The translations under genes were made by a program, and so were the position numbers. DNA of 64,000 nt from Blastococcus sp. TF02A-30 (GTDB taxonomy: Bacteria; Actinomycetota; Actinomycetes; Mycobacteriales; Geodermatophilaceae), in assembly GCF_003319185.1 (NCBI RefSeq), contig NZ_QOHJ01000002.1, positions 372,001 through 436,000 on the forward strand, read 5' to 3'. How positions within the stretch are numbered: position 1 is the stretch's first letter; each line of letters opens with the position of its first letter. This document shows positions 23,993 to 31,703 of the stretch, one piece after another. The notes beneath the pieces were generated by a model. The model was not told where the DNA came from. It saw only the letters and a list, made by a program, of their open reading frames with translations, and made no database searches.

Positions 23993-24715
23993 GTGACATC
24001 CCGACTGGCTCGGACGCTGACCGTCGGCCTCGCTTCGATGTCGACGGTGCTGGGGCTCGGCGTGACCGCCGCGTCAGCCCACGTGGGAATCAGCTCTCCT
24101 GACGCTGCGCCCGGAGGCTTCGGGGAGGTGACCCTTCGGGTGCCCAACGAGAGCCAGACGGCTTCCACCATCTCGCTGCGGGTACAGATCCCGACCGAGA
24201 CGCCGCTGGCATCGGTGCGGACGAAGCCGGTTCCCGGGTGGACCGCGACCCTGACGCGGAGCCCGATCGATCCGCCGGTCGACGTTCACGGCACCAAGGT
24301 CAGCGAAGCCGTCACGGAGATCGTCTGGACCGCCGAGCCGGGGGCGGGAATCGGCCCGGGCCAGTATCAAACCTTCTCCATCAACGGCGGTCCGCTCCCC
24401 GACGTCGACACCATCACCTTCCCGACGCTCCAAACCTACGACGACGGTGAAGAGTCCGCGTGGATCGAGCCCACGCTCGACGGCCAGCCCGACCCCGAGA
24501 ATCCCGCGCCCGTGCTGACGCTCGTGGACAGCGCAGCTGACGGCGACGAGGCGGACGGGGCAGCCACCGAGGCTGCTGGCGGCGACAGCGCCGACGAGTC
24601 CGATGGCTCGGGACTGGCCGTGACCGCGCTCGTCGTCGGCGGCGCTGGACTACTAGCCGGATCGGCGGCGCTCGTCATGGCGCTCTCGGCTCGGCGGCGG
24701 CACACCACGACCTGA
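23993..24715 (+). CDS. ycnI: YcnI-like (DUF1775) copper-binding protein
   Basis: Exported, membrane-tethered protein of 240 residues. The signal peptide ends at SAHVGI, leaving the conserved His of the YcnI copper brace at or near the mature N-terminus. The DUF1775 domain follows (VTLRVPNES, WTAEPGAGIGPGQYQTFSI), with the conserved Trp in VPGWTATL and WTAEPG. An acidic Ala/Asp linker and one C-terminal helix with RRRH anchor it to the membrane. Works with CopC/CopD-like proteins in relatives. Upstream, TAGTAG at 23939 gives only half of the BlaI-like site. Confidence 0.93.
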   Translation: MTSRLARTLTVGLASMSTVLGLGVTAASAHVGISSPDAAPGGFGEVTLRVPNESQTASTISLRVQIPTETPLASVRTKPVPGWTATLTRSPIDPPVDVHGTKVSEAVTEIVWTAEPGAGIGPGQYQTFSINGGPLPDVDTITFPTLQTYDDGEESAWIEPTLDGQPDPENPAPVLTLVDSAADGDEADGAATEAAGGDSADESDGSGLAVTALVVGGAGLLAGSAALVMALSARRRHTTT

Positions 24716-24733
24716 GCCGACTGGGTGGCTGTT

Positions 24734-24780
24734 GCGTCACCTCGTGCGGAACAGCGACAGCGCACCGCCGGAGGTGACGC
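24734..24780. terminator. Bidirectional hairpin between convergent genes
   Basis: GCGTCACCT pairs with AGGTGACGC and an inner GTGCG pairs with CGCAC, forming a long stem between converging ycnI and the 13-TM gene. No T-tract. Confidence 0.5.
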
Positions 24781-24809
24781 GGGCATCCAACTGGTACTGG
24801 TTCGCCGAG

Positions 24810-26114
24810 TCAGAAACCGAACAACAGCCCCAGGCCGCCGAACGTGAACATGACCATGACGACCACGAGCGGCAACTGGTCAGAGGCAGGCGCTCGCGGC
24901 GCCACACGAAGAGCCTGCTCGTGCGCCAACGTGACGCCCAGGACATGGCCGGCGACGACCCCGCCGACCTGCACGTAAGCGATCGTGTCCGCGGACACGG
25001 CGGTCAGGTCGACCCGATTGCCGTAGGTGCCGAACAGGTCGACCCCGTCAAGGCCTAACGGGTTGCTCAACAGGATCCATGTCGTCTGGCCGTCGAGGAG
25101 AAGCAGGCTGAAGTAGTGCGCGATGGTGTAGCCGACCGCGATGGGGATGACCGTTGCGGCAAAAGTGCGTGGTTGCTCTCTCAGCGGTAAGTGGCTGAGG
25201 CGCCCGGACAGGCGTGTGCCCCCGACGTACAGCACAGCGACCACAGCAATCATCGCGGCTAGGCCCCAGGTACCGGACGCAGCATCGCTCGCCGCTCCGG
25301 GCCCGGTCTGCCAGTAGACCGTTCGAGACAGGCCGTCGAACGCGGTGGAGCCGAGCAGCACCACGACGACGGCGGCGAGGCCCGGCTCGGCCGGCGTCGT
25401 CATGACGTTCGTGAGCGGGTTGCGGAAGACCAGGCGCCCGTCGTCGCGACGTCCGAACGGTGAGAGGCGCCCCAGCAGCGTCGAGTACACCTCGAAGCCG
25501 TCACCCCGAGTGAACCAACCCTCCCCGAACCAGAGCCCGGCGGCGGTGTGGATGACGGCGTAGAGAACCAGAAACCACCCGACGGTCGCAGGCTCGGCCC
25601 GCTGCGGCGGAACCAGCTCGAGCCACACGAAGACCGCCAGGGACACGGCCCCCGGCCACAGGCCCAGCCGGGGGAGTGTCTCGGCTGCTCGGGCAGGGCC
25701 GGCGATGCCCCGGAGCGCGCGATGGACGAGCCTCAGGGGGTTGACGATTCGCCATACGGGCCCCAACAGCAGGCTCACGGGCACGAGCCCCACCCAGAAG
25801 GTGACGTATACAGCCCACGGCGCGATGTTGCGGGAGGTCTCGTCCGGGCCTGCGAAGGCGACGACCGTGACAAAGGCGGCGACCGCCAGCGCGAGGATCT
25901 GGAGCCCCCGGCGGACGGCTGGGCTGTCCACGGCGCCCTGAACCATGTCCGCCAGGGGCCGCCCCGATGAGGAGTCGCCGACCTTGGGCTTGCGCCAGAA
26001 GAGCAGCAAGGCCGCGAAGCTCATCAGGACGGCGGCCCCGCCGCCGTAGAGCGCGAGCCCCAACGGGATGGGTAGGTCGGTCCTCGAGCCGACCCCGTGG
26101 GCGAGAAGCGTCAT
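24810..26114 (-). CDS. Polytopic membrane protein of unknown function
   Basis: Membrane protein of 434 residues with about 12-13 hydrophobic helices. It belongs to an actinobacterial family often labelled fenitrothion hydrolase, a name I would not trust for function. Conserved-looking polar positions inside helices include IHTAAGLWFGEGWF, FRNPLTNVM and TIAHYFSLLLLDGQTTW; several His/Met/Trp residues could bind a metal or heme. It overlaps the cupredoxin-like lipoprotein gene by 4 bp and is therefore co-translated with it, which suggests a role in copper or redox handling at the membrane. Confidence 0.75.
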   Translation of the reverse strand: MTLLAHGVGSRTDLPIPLGLALYGGGAAVLMSFAALLLFWRKPKVGDSSSGRPLADMVQGAVDSPAVRRGLQILALAVAAFVTVVAFAGPDETSRNIAPWAVYVTFWVGLVPVSLLLGPVWRIVNPLRLVHRALRGIAGPARAAETLPRLGLWPGAVSLAVFVWLELVPPQRAEPATVGWFLVLYAVIHTAAGLWFGEGWFTRGDGFEVYSTLLGRLSPFGRRDDGRLVFRNPLTNVMTTPAEPGLAAVVVVLLGSTAFDGLSRTVYWQTGPGAASDAASGTWGLAAMIAVVAVLYVGGTRLSGRLSHLPLREQPRTFAATVIPIAVGYTIAHYFSLLLLDGQTTWILLSNPLGLDGVDLFGTYGNRVDLTAVSADTIAYVQVGGVVAGHVLGVTLAHEQALRVAPRAPASDQLPLVVVMVMFTFGGLGLLFGF

Positions 26115-26557
26115 CCGACCTGGAGGGTGAACAGGAGCGTGCCCAGCTCTTCCAGCTCTACCTCGAAGACTCCCGAGATCGACGCTTGGAACGTCAACGT
26201 GCTCATGGTGTCAGGCCCGACGGGAGCGGAGAGGTCGTAACCGTGCAGGTGGACCTCGTCGGCCACATCGCTGGTGACGGTGATCGTCACCTGGTCACCG
26301 GGCGTGACCGGGACTCGGCCTGAATCTCCGGTCACCTGACCGCCCACGTACGACACGGCAATGTTCGTGCCTGTCGGCGCTGCGGTGGTGCTGGGGGCTG
26401 CCGACGTCGCCGCGGTGGTAGTGCTGGCCGGCGAGCTGGAACTGCTTCGTGCGCCGGCTTCCGACTCGTCCGTCCCGGCACAGCCGGTGATGAAAACGAC
26501 GGCTGCGAGCAGCAGGGCCGCCGGCACATGGCGAGAGCTGGCATCGGAGGCGGTCAT
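26111..26557 (-). CDS. Cupredoxin-like lipoprotein
   Basis: Lipoprotein of 148 residues with lipobox FITGC, a Ser/Thr/Ala linker and a C-terminal beta domain. The strand pattern VTPGDQVTITVTSDVADEVHLHGYD is that of a cupredoxin fold, with His in HLHGYD, but the distal Cys-x-His-x-Met loop is replaced by LEELGTLLFTL, so a normal type 1 copper centre cannot form. It may bind Cu through the HLH residues or be a structural partner of the downstream membrane protein, whose gene it overlaps. Confidence 0.8.
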   Translation of the reverse strand: MTASDASSRHVPAALLLAAVVFITGCAGTDESEAGARSSSSSPASTTTAATSAAPSTTAAPTGTNIAVSYVGGQVTGDSGRVPVTPGDQVTITVTSDVADEVHLHGYDLSAPVGPDTMSTLTFQASISGVFEVELEELGTLLFTLQVG

Positions 26558-26605
26558 TGGGTGGGCTCCGGAATGTGTCGACGATGGGACGTAGCAAAGT
26601 TCGGA

Positions 26606-26812
26606 TCACTCGGACGCCTCACTGCGTTGCTCGGCTTCCGCGTTCTCGCGTGCTGCCAGACGGCGGTCTCGGATGACCGCGCCGGTCACAATTGCGAGGA
26701 GGACCGCCGCAGGCCCGAAGAATCCGATCGTTCCGATGACGGCCAGGCCATCAACGGCGAGGACGGCGTCGAAAGCACGGGCACTGGAGACCCCGCTGTC
26801 TACTACTCGCAC
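26606..26812 (-). CDS. Small single-helix membrane protein
   Basis: Putative protein of 68 residues with one hydrophobic segment (TIGFFGPAAVLLAIVTGAVI) followed by RDRR and an acidic tail. No family recognised. It lies 49 bp upstream of the cupredoxin-like gene on the same strand, so it may be the first gene of that operon. The GTG start falls inside the BlaI-like palindrome, so the true start may be further in, or translation may be leaderless. Confidence 0.45.
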   Translation of the reverse strand: MRVVDSGVSSARAFDAVLAVDGLAVIGTIGFFGPAAVLLAIVTGAVIRDRRLAARENAEAEQRSEASE

Positions 26813-26816
26813 TAGT
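26800..26816 (+). promoter_or_regulatory. BlaI-like palindrome at the start of the cupredoxin operon
   Basis: CTACTA, seven bases, TAGT. It overlaps the first possible start codon of the small membrane protein, where a repressor would block transcription. Confidence 0.55.
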
Positions 26817-27196
26817 GCATGTCACATCGACCAACGTCAGATGTCAATCGGAGCCTGCCCTTTCCCCTCACGTGCGGCAGCGCTGACGATCTTCGCCGTG
26901 AACGAGCGAGCAGCCGCTGTGCGAGGCGACTCGAGCCGACTTCTCGCACGGTCATGATCAACCGTTGCAGTCGAGCCGCTGATCAAGCGTCACCCCAGAC
27001 CTGCCGCTTTCCCAGTCCTATCTGGCATACGTCACCCCTGGCCCGAAGGGACGCCGAATCCTCGTCGGACGCGATAGCGGTACCGAGCGGGTGACGCGGT
27101 GAGGTGACCAGCACTGTCACCCCTGCCGAGGGTGACGGCTCGTTGAACGTCGCTGCGGAGCCTCGACGGCATCACACCGATGCCGGAGGACCGCAC
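26817..27196. other. Intergenic junction between envelope and conjugation blocks
   Basis: About 380 bp without a convincing gene. It holds the GGGTGACG repeat cluster described separately. No att-like direct repeat, tRNA or integrase trace was recognised. A longer reading of the HTH gene could start within it, but lacks a good ribosome site. Confidence 0.5.
26987..27138. repeat. GGGTGACG-type repeat cluster upstream of the conjugation operon
   Basis: Five copies of a GGGTGAC(G) element in mixed orientation: GCGTCACCCCA at 26987, CGTCACCCC at 27030, GGGTGACGC at 27089, and an inverted pair GTCACCC-N7-GGGTGAC at 27116-27136. The first copy is the exact complement of TGGGGTGACGC, which occurs twice upstream of the relaxase. 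Likely binding sites for a regulator, relaxosome or replication protein. Confidence 0.5.
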
Positions 27197-27955
27197 ATGT
27201 TCTACGACCCCACCATCGTCGGCAGCTGGCCGGAGCTGGCTGCCCGCCTGGACTGCGACTCCATCCTCGTCCGCTGGTCCGCCACCGAGCCGACTCTGGC
27301 CGGGCTGAGCAGCGTCCATGACCTGCTCGCCGTCTGGGCCGAGGGCAGCCAGGACGACCGCCGCGACGCCGTTCTCGCCGCGCTCGTCCGGCTGGCCGCC
27401 GTGGACGGCGGCCGCGACGACGACGCGCTGCTGCTGACCGTTCACTTGCTCAGCGGGCTCGTTCGCACGATGGCCAGGCAGCTCGCAGACCTGAACCCCG
27501 ACAGTCTCGCCGTGGTCGTCGGCGAACTCGCCTGCCAGATCCGCCGTTACCCGTGGCGACGCCGGCCTCGGGCGATCGCGGCGAACCTGCGCGCCGAGAC
27601 GCGGCGGGCGGTACTCGCCGAGTTGCGCCCCAGCAGCCGCTACCACCCCGACCGGGGCGAGGTCCTGACCGTTACGGGCGACATCACTCGGATCGCATCC
27701 GCCAACGCCCGGGAGGAGGGGGAGGACCTCGACGTCGTCGACCTGCTGCAGTGGGCGGTGCGCTCAGGGGTCGACGCCGAGGACGTCGCATTGCTGATCG
27801 CCACCGAGTGCAGTCGCGACCGTCGACACCGGCGCGCCGACCAGCAGGTTGCCGCCGAGCACGGCATCACGACGCGCACGCTGTATCGCCGGCGGAACCG
27901 CACGTTGACAGCCTTGCGCGGCGTGGCTCCGCAGTACTTGGCGGCCGTCGCGTGA
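27197..27955 (+). CDS. HTH (sigma-like) regulator heading the conjugation operon
   Basis: Cytosolic protein of about 252 residues, mainly helical. The C-terminal 60 residues, including DQQVAAEHGITTRTLYRRRNRTLTALR, look like a region 4-like helix-turn-helix. The middle Arg-rich part (RRYPWRRRPRAIAANLRAE) may also contact DNA. Not a classical sigma factor, since a clear region 2 is not seen. The ATG is preceded by GGAGGA; an upstream in-frame start is weaker. First gene of a run of tightly overlapping genes, so it could regulate transfer through the repeat cluster just upstream. Confidence 0.7.
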   Translation: MFYDPTIVGSWPELAARLDCDSILVRWSATEPTLAGLSSVHDLLAVWAEGSQDDRRDAVLAALVRLAAVDGGRDDDALLLTVHLLSGLVRTMARQLADLNPDSLAVVVGELACQIRRYPWRRRPRAIAANLRAETRRAVLAELRPSSRYHPDRGEVLTVTGDITRIASANAREEGEDLDVVDLLQWAVRSGVDAEDVALLIATECSRDRRHRRADQQVAAEHGITTRTLYRRRNRTLTALRGVAPQYLAAVA

Positions 27956-28926
27956 GTTCACTGCTTCAGGACGCCGACGAGACAGGCGACACGACCGATG
28001 GTGTGGCCGACGGTGGCGACGGCCGATCCAACGATCGACTGCTGTCGGTCGCGGAGATCCAGCACGCCTTGGGCGAGCTGCGTGCCCGCCGTCCGAAAGC
28101 CGAGGGGCGGGGGACGATCGCGACGGCGCCGGTTGTACCCGCCCACCGCTCGAGGCGGGAGGAGGGAAAGACGGCGCCCGCAGCCCTTGGCAATAGGGGT
28201 GACAGCGACGCGCTGGCGGCCGACTGGATCGCGGTCGTCGCGGCACATGCCGGTGCCGGCGCCTCCACCGTGGCGCTGGCCATCAGCGACGCCGCCGCGA
28301 CCCGGGACCGGCGGGTGCACCTGGTGGAGACCGCGCATCCCCGCCGGTCGGGGTTGATCGCCGCGGCGTCGGCGGAGCTGGGCACCGACGCCGCCGGCGC
28401 CTGGCGACGTGGCTCCCGCGACCGCGTCACGATCGACCGACGCGTCGCGGACGTAGAGCCTGGCGGCTGGCCGGTCCTCCCGATCAGCGAGGAGCCGGCG
28501 GTCACCGTCCTCGATCTCGGGCTGCCTGCTCCGGAGGACCTGGCCCGGCTGGCCGCCGACCGCACGCTCACCGTCGTCGTCTGCCGACCCACCGCGCCGG
28601 GGGTGCGACTGACCGAGCACGTGCTGGGCCAGCTCGCCGAGCAGCCGGTAGTGGTGGCCGTCGTGGGCCCTGCGCGCTGGCCTCAGGCGGTGAACGCCAA
28701 CTGCGGTCCGCTGCTTCGCGAGTTGCGGTCGCAGAGACGGGTGGTCCGAGTTCCGATCGACCGACGACTGCAGACAGCCGGTCTGACAGTGGACCGGCTG
28801 CCCAGAGGAGTGGAGGCCGCGGGCCGGTCGCTGGCCGCGTTGTTGATACCGGCCGTGCCACCGCAGCCTCAGCATCGGCACCCGGCGGCGGCGTTCCGGC
28901 CGGCCGCGGCGGGGGAGACCCAGTGA
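27952..28926 (+). CDS. ParA/MinD-like P-loop protein (degenerate)
   Basis: Protein of about 324 residues with an N-terminal charged region and a C-terminal ParA/SIMIBI-like domain. The P-loop position reads VAAHAGAGASTVALAI, where the usual GKGGxGKT is changed so that the catalytic lysines are missing. VTVLDLGLPAP fits the Walker B strand. Such modified ATPases occur in actinobacterial conjugation clusters, perhaps positioning the machinery at the membrane. GTGA overlap with the HTH gene and again with the next gene. Confidence 0.7.
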   Translation: MSSLLQDADETGDTTDGVADGGDGRSNDRLLSVAEIQHALGELRARRPKAEGRGTIATAPVVPAHRSRREEGKTAPAALGNRGDSDALAADWIAVVAAHAGAGASTVALAISDAAATRDRRVHLVETAHPRRSGLIAAASAELGTDAAGAWRRGSRDRVTIDRRVADVEPGGWPVLPISEEPAVTVLDLGLPAPEDLARLAADRTLTVVVCRPTAPGVRLTEHVLGQLAEQPVVVAVVGPARWPQAVNANCGPLLRELRSQRRVVRVPIDRRLQTAGLTVDRLPRGVEAAGRSLAALLIPAVPPQPQHRHPAAAFRPAAAGETQ

Positions 28927-29297
28927 GCCCCCGCAGGAGAGCAGCGGTACGGGCAGCCTCGACCGTCGCGCTCGTCGCTGTGGCTCTGGTCGTGCTGACC
29001 GCGGGGTCTGCCACTGCAGCGCCGGTGGAGCTGACCGCAGCGGTCTGCCCGGAGGCGCCGCCGGGAGTGGAGGCATTCGCCGATCAGGTGACGGCGTGGG
29101 TCAAGTGGGGTGTGCTCGCGCTGATCGGGATCGCCGCGGTCGTCTCGCTGGGCTCGGTCCTGGTGGGCCGCATGTTCTCCCACCCGCATGCCTCCCGGTA
29201 CGGGGCGATGGGCATCGCGGTGGTCGTGATGGTGGCCATCACCTACGCGGTCATCTTGGTCATCCTCGGATCGATCACCGGCAGTGGGTGCACCTGA
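28923..29297 (+). CDS. VirB2/TrbC-like small membrane protein
   Basis: About 124 residues: an Arg-rich signal peptide ending near ATAAP, a short external part with Cys in AVCPEAP, and two long hydrophobic helices (WGVLALIGIAAVVSLGSVLV and a later one), ending in GSGCT. This is the usual plan of VirB2/TrbC-like pilin or channel subunits. A disulfide between the two Cys is possible and would fit the thiol genes nearby. Start and stop overlap neighbours by 4 bp or less. Confidence 0.65.
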   Translation: MSPRRRAAVRAASTVALVAVALVVLTAGSATAAPVELTAAVCPEAPPGVEAFADQVTAWVKWGVLALIGIAAVVSLGSVLVGRMFSHPHASRYGAMGIAVVVMVAITYAVILVILGSITGSGCT

Positions 29298-30103
29298 TGC
29301 GCCGCCGTCCCGACGTACGTGGGAGCGGGGAGCCGGAGTGGAGCCCTGCGCGTCTCCTGGCGGCGCTCGTCGTCAGCGCACTGGTGGCGCTGGCGCTTCT
29401 GGCCGGCCTGGTCCTGGCAGTTGTCGGAGGGCTCAAGGAGCAGCCGGACGAGGGGGACGCCGCACGTCAGGCTGCAGTTCCTTCCCGGGACATGTCGCGT
29501 CACGATGCGCTGGCCGCTGCGCCGATGCCGACCGCCGACCCTCATGACGCGCTGCCCGGCCCGGTGTCGAACCAGGCTGCCGGTGTTCTCGAGTTGCCGC
29601 GCGCTACCGGCGTGGGACCGGCGGACGTGCCCACCGGCTTCCCGCGTACTCCGGAGGGTGCGCTGGCGCAGTTGGCGGCGATCGACGTGACGGCGATGCA
29701 GAGCGGCTCGATGGAGGGTGTGCGGCGGGTGATCGCCGAGTGGGCCGCTCCTGGAGGGCCGACCTCAGAGACGTGGTCCGGGGTGGACGGAATGGCGAGC
29801 CTGTTGTCCGCAGCGGGCCTGTCCGGTGCGGGGTCTCCGCAGCTGGCGATCGTCGTCCGTCCGGTGATGGGGCTGATCAAGGGCACGGTGGGGGAGGACT
29901 TCGCCGTGGTGTGCGTGAACTTCGAGTTCACCGTCACCGTGGAGCAGACCTCCCGGATCGCGATCGCCGACTGCCAGCGCATGGCCTGGGTCGGGGACCG
30001 GTGGGTCATCGGCCCGGGGGAGGAGCCGGCGCCAGCGCCTTCGGTCTGGCCGGGCACCGAGGCAGCCATCGCAGCCGGCTACCGGGACCTGCGCTATGTC
30101 TGA
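29297..30103 (+). CDS. TcpC/VirB8-like conjugation protein
   Basis: Protein of 268 residues with a short cytosolic N-terminus, one membrane helix (LLAALVVSALVALALLAGLV) and a long external part. The last 130 residues (from about TAMQSGSMEGVRRVIAEWA to the end) look like an NTF2-like domain as in VirB8 and TcpC, which scaffold the channel. The middle part is Pro/Ala-rich. It starts in a TGATG overlap and overlaps the following gene by 8 bp. Confidence 0.65.
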   Translation: MRRRPDVRGSGEPEWSPARLLAALVVSALVALALLAGLVLAVVGGLKEQPDEGDAARQAAVPSRDMSRHDALAAAPMPTADPHDALPGPVSNQAAGVLELPRATGVGPADVPTGFPRTPEGALAQLAAIDVTAMQSGSMEGVRRVIAEWAAPGGPTSETWSGVDGMASLLSAAGLSGAGSPQLAIVVRPVMGLIKGTVGEDFAVVCVNFEFTVTVEQTSRIAIADCQRMAWVGDRWVIGPGEEPAPAPSVWPGTEAAIAAGYRDLRYV

Positions 30104-31703
30104 GCAGCGACGCGGAGGGCGTAGCAACTGGGCGCACCGACTGGGAGCGGTCGTTCTTCTGGCGCTGGCGATCTGGTCGTTGTCCACGCGTCCGGCTGCG
30201 GCCGCAGACGAGATGGTGACGGCTTTTCCGGCGGTTCCAGGGGTGGGCGGCTCGCTGCCGTGCCTGCCGATCAACCCGTTCTGCGTGATCGGTGAGGCAG
30301 CCGGCGCGGTGGTCGAAGACGTCTGGGTCAATGCCATGTTGTCGTTGTGGGAGGCCGGGCTGTGGCTGCTGGGACTCGCCTTCTCGGTGATCGACGCTCT
30401 GGCCACCCCGGATCTGTCCGCCGGCGGCCCGCTCGCCGCGGTATATCCGGTGACCTTCGGCATCGGCGCGACCGTGGCCGCGCTGATGGCCATGGTCCAG
30501 CTGGGCATCGCGGCGGTGCGCCGGGACGGGCAGACGCTGGGCCGGCTGCTGATCGGACTGCTGCAGTTCGGACTGGTCTGGGCCGGCTACATCGGGGTGG
30601 CGGCGCTGCTGGTCACCGGCGTATCAGGACTGACCACCGCCCTGCTGCGCAGCCTGCTCGACATCGACACCATGGCCGCCTTCGACCCGTCGATCAGCGT
30701 GAGCCGCGACCTGGTCGACGGCACGGTCGCCACCGTGCTGGGGGTCAGCTCGATCTTCCTGCTGGTGCCGGCCAGTGTGGGCTACCTGCTGCTGATGCTG
30801 GTCCGCGAGGCGGCGCTGATCGTGCTGGCCGCGACCTCGGCGATCTCGGCAGGAGGACTGCTGGCGCAGACGTCGAGTACTTGGTTCTGGCGCAGCCTGC
30901 GCTGGTTCCTCGCGGCGCTGCTGGTTGCCCCGGTTGCCGTGCTCGTCCTCGGCGTCGGAGTGACCATCACCGAGGGCATCCTCACCGGAGCTGAGGAAAC
31001 GAGCACCGAGGCCGCGATCGGTATGGCGGTGGTGGGCTGTCTGCTCATCCTGCTGGGAGCCATCTGTCCGCTGGCGCTGTTCCGGCTGCTGGCCTTCGTC
31101 GACCCCGGCACGTCGAGTGGTGCGGCGTTGCGCTCGTCGCTGGCCGCCTCAGGCGGAGTCATGGGCGCGCTGCAGAAGGCCGGTGGCGGGCGAGCGGCCG
31201 TGGCGACCGCGGCGGCGGGTGCCGCATCCGGTGGTGTGGCTGCCTCAGGCGCCGCGGCGCAGCTGGCCGGTGACCGCGCGCAGGGCGAGTCGACCGCCGA
31301 CGCGGCGACGAGTAGGCGCTTCGCCGGCGCGCTGCGCGCGCTGACCACCGGTACTTCCACGGCCGGCCGACTGGCCGCGGGGGTGGCCGCCTCGGCGTCC
31401 GACGTGCTGTCGGGCGCCGGAGTCGGGCACACCCACCCGTACTACGGACAACCGCTGCCCACCCGGGTACCGGCGCGCGGCAACGGCTCCGCCGGAGGGA
31501 CGACGACCGGAGGCGGGCAGGGCCGAGGGCATCGTCCTGACGACGGCGGAACAATGACCACGCGACCAACCGAGAACGGGCGGGCCCAGGACCTCCACGA
31601 CGGCCCTGCTGCGGCCTGGCCTGCGGAACGCCTCGACGGCATGGCACCTGAACGGCCTGGCGAGAGCGGTCCGATCGGCCCCGACCAGGACGACGCCCGA
31701 TGA
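30096..31703 (+). CDS. VirB6/TrbL-like polytopic conjugation protein
   Basis: About 535 residues. A cleaved or uncleaved signal ending near AAAADE, a short external loop with paired Cys (LPCLPINPFC), then six to eight transmembrane helices up to about residue 345. The C-terminal 190 residues are Ala/Gly-rich and hydrophilic, as is usual for VirB6/TrbL-type channel proteins of Gram-positive elements. Conserved surrounding order (SCO6880 and VirB4 genes following) supports the assignment. Confidence 0.75.
   Translation: MSEQRRGGRSNWAHRLGAVVLLALAIWSLSTRPAAAADEMVTAFPAVPGVGGSLPCLPINPFCVIGEAAGAVVEDVWVNAMLSLWEAGLWLLGLAFSVIDALATPDLSAGGPLAAVYPVTFGIGATVAALMAMVQLGIAAVRRDGQTLGRLLIGLLQFGLVWAGYIGVAALLVTGVSGLTTALLRSLLDIDTMAAFDPSISVSRDLVDGTVATVLGVSSIFLLVPASVGYLLLMLVREAALIVLAATSAISAGGLLAQTSSTWFWRSLRWFLAALLVAPVAVLVLGVGVTITEGILTGAEETSTEAAIGMAVVGCLLILLGAICPLALFRLLAFVDPGTSSGAALRSSLAASGGVMGALQKAGGGRAAVATAAAGAASGGVAASGAAAQLAGDRAQGESTADAATSRRFAGALRALTTGTSTAGRLAAGVAASASDVLSGAGVGHTHPYYGQPLPTRVPARGNGSAGGTTTGGGQGRGHRPDDGGTMTTRPTENGRAQDLHDGPAAAWPAERLDGMAPERPGESGPIGPDQDDAR

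Noticed and set aside
24651-24667. CTACTA inside ycnI
   Set aside because: Within a coding region and no TAG half-site at the correct spacing.
27197-27955. Calling the HTH protein a true sigma factor
   Set aside because: Only a region 4-like HTH is visible; no region 2 for -10 recognition or core binding.
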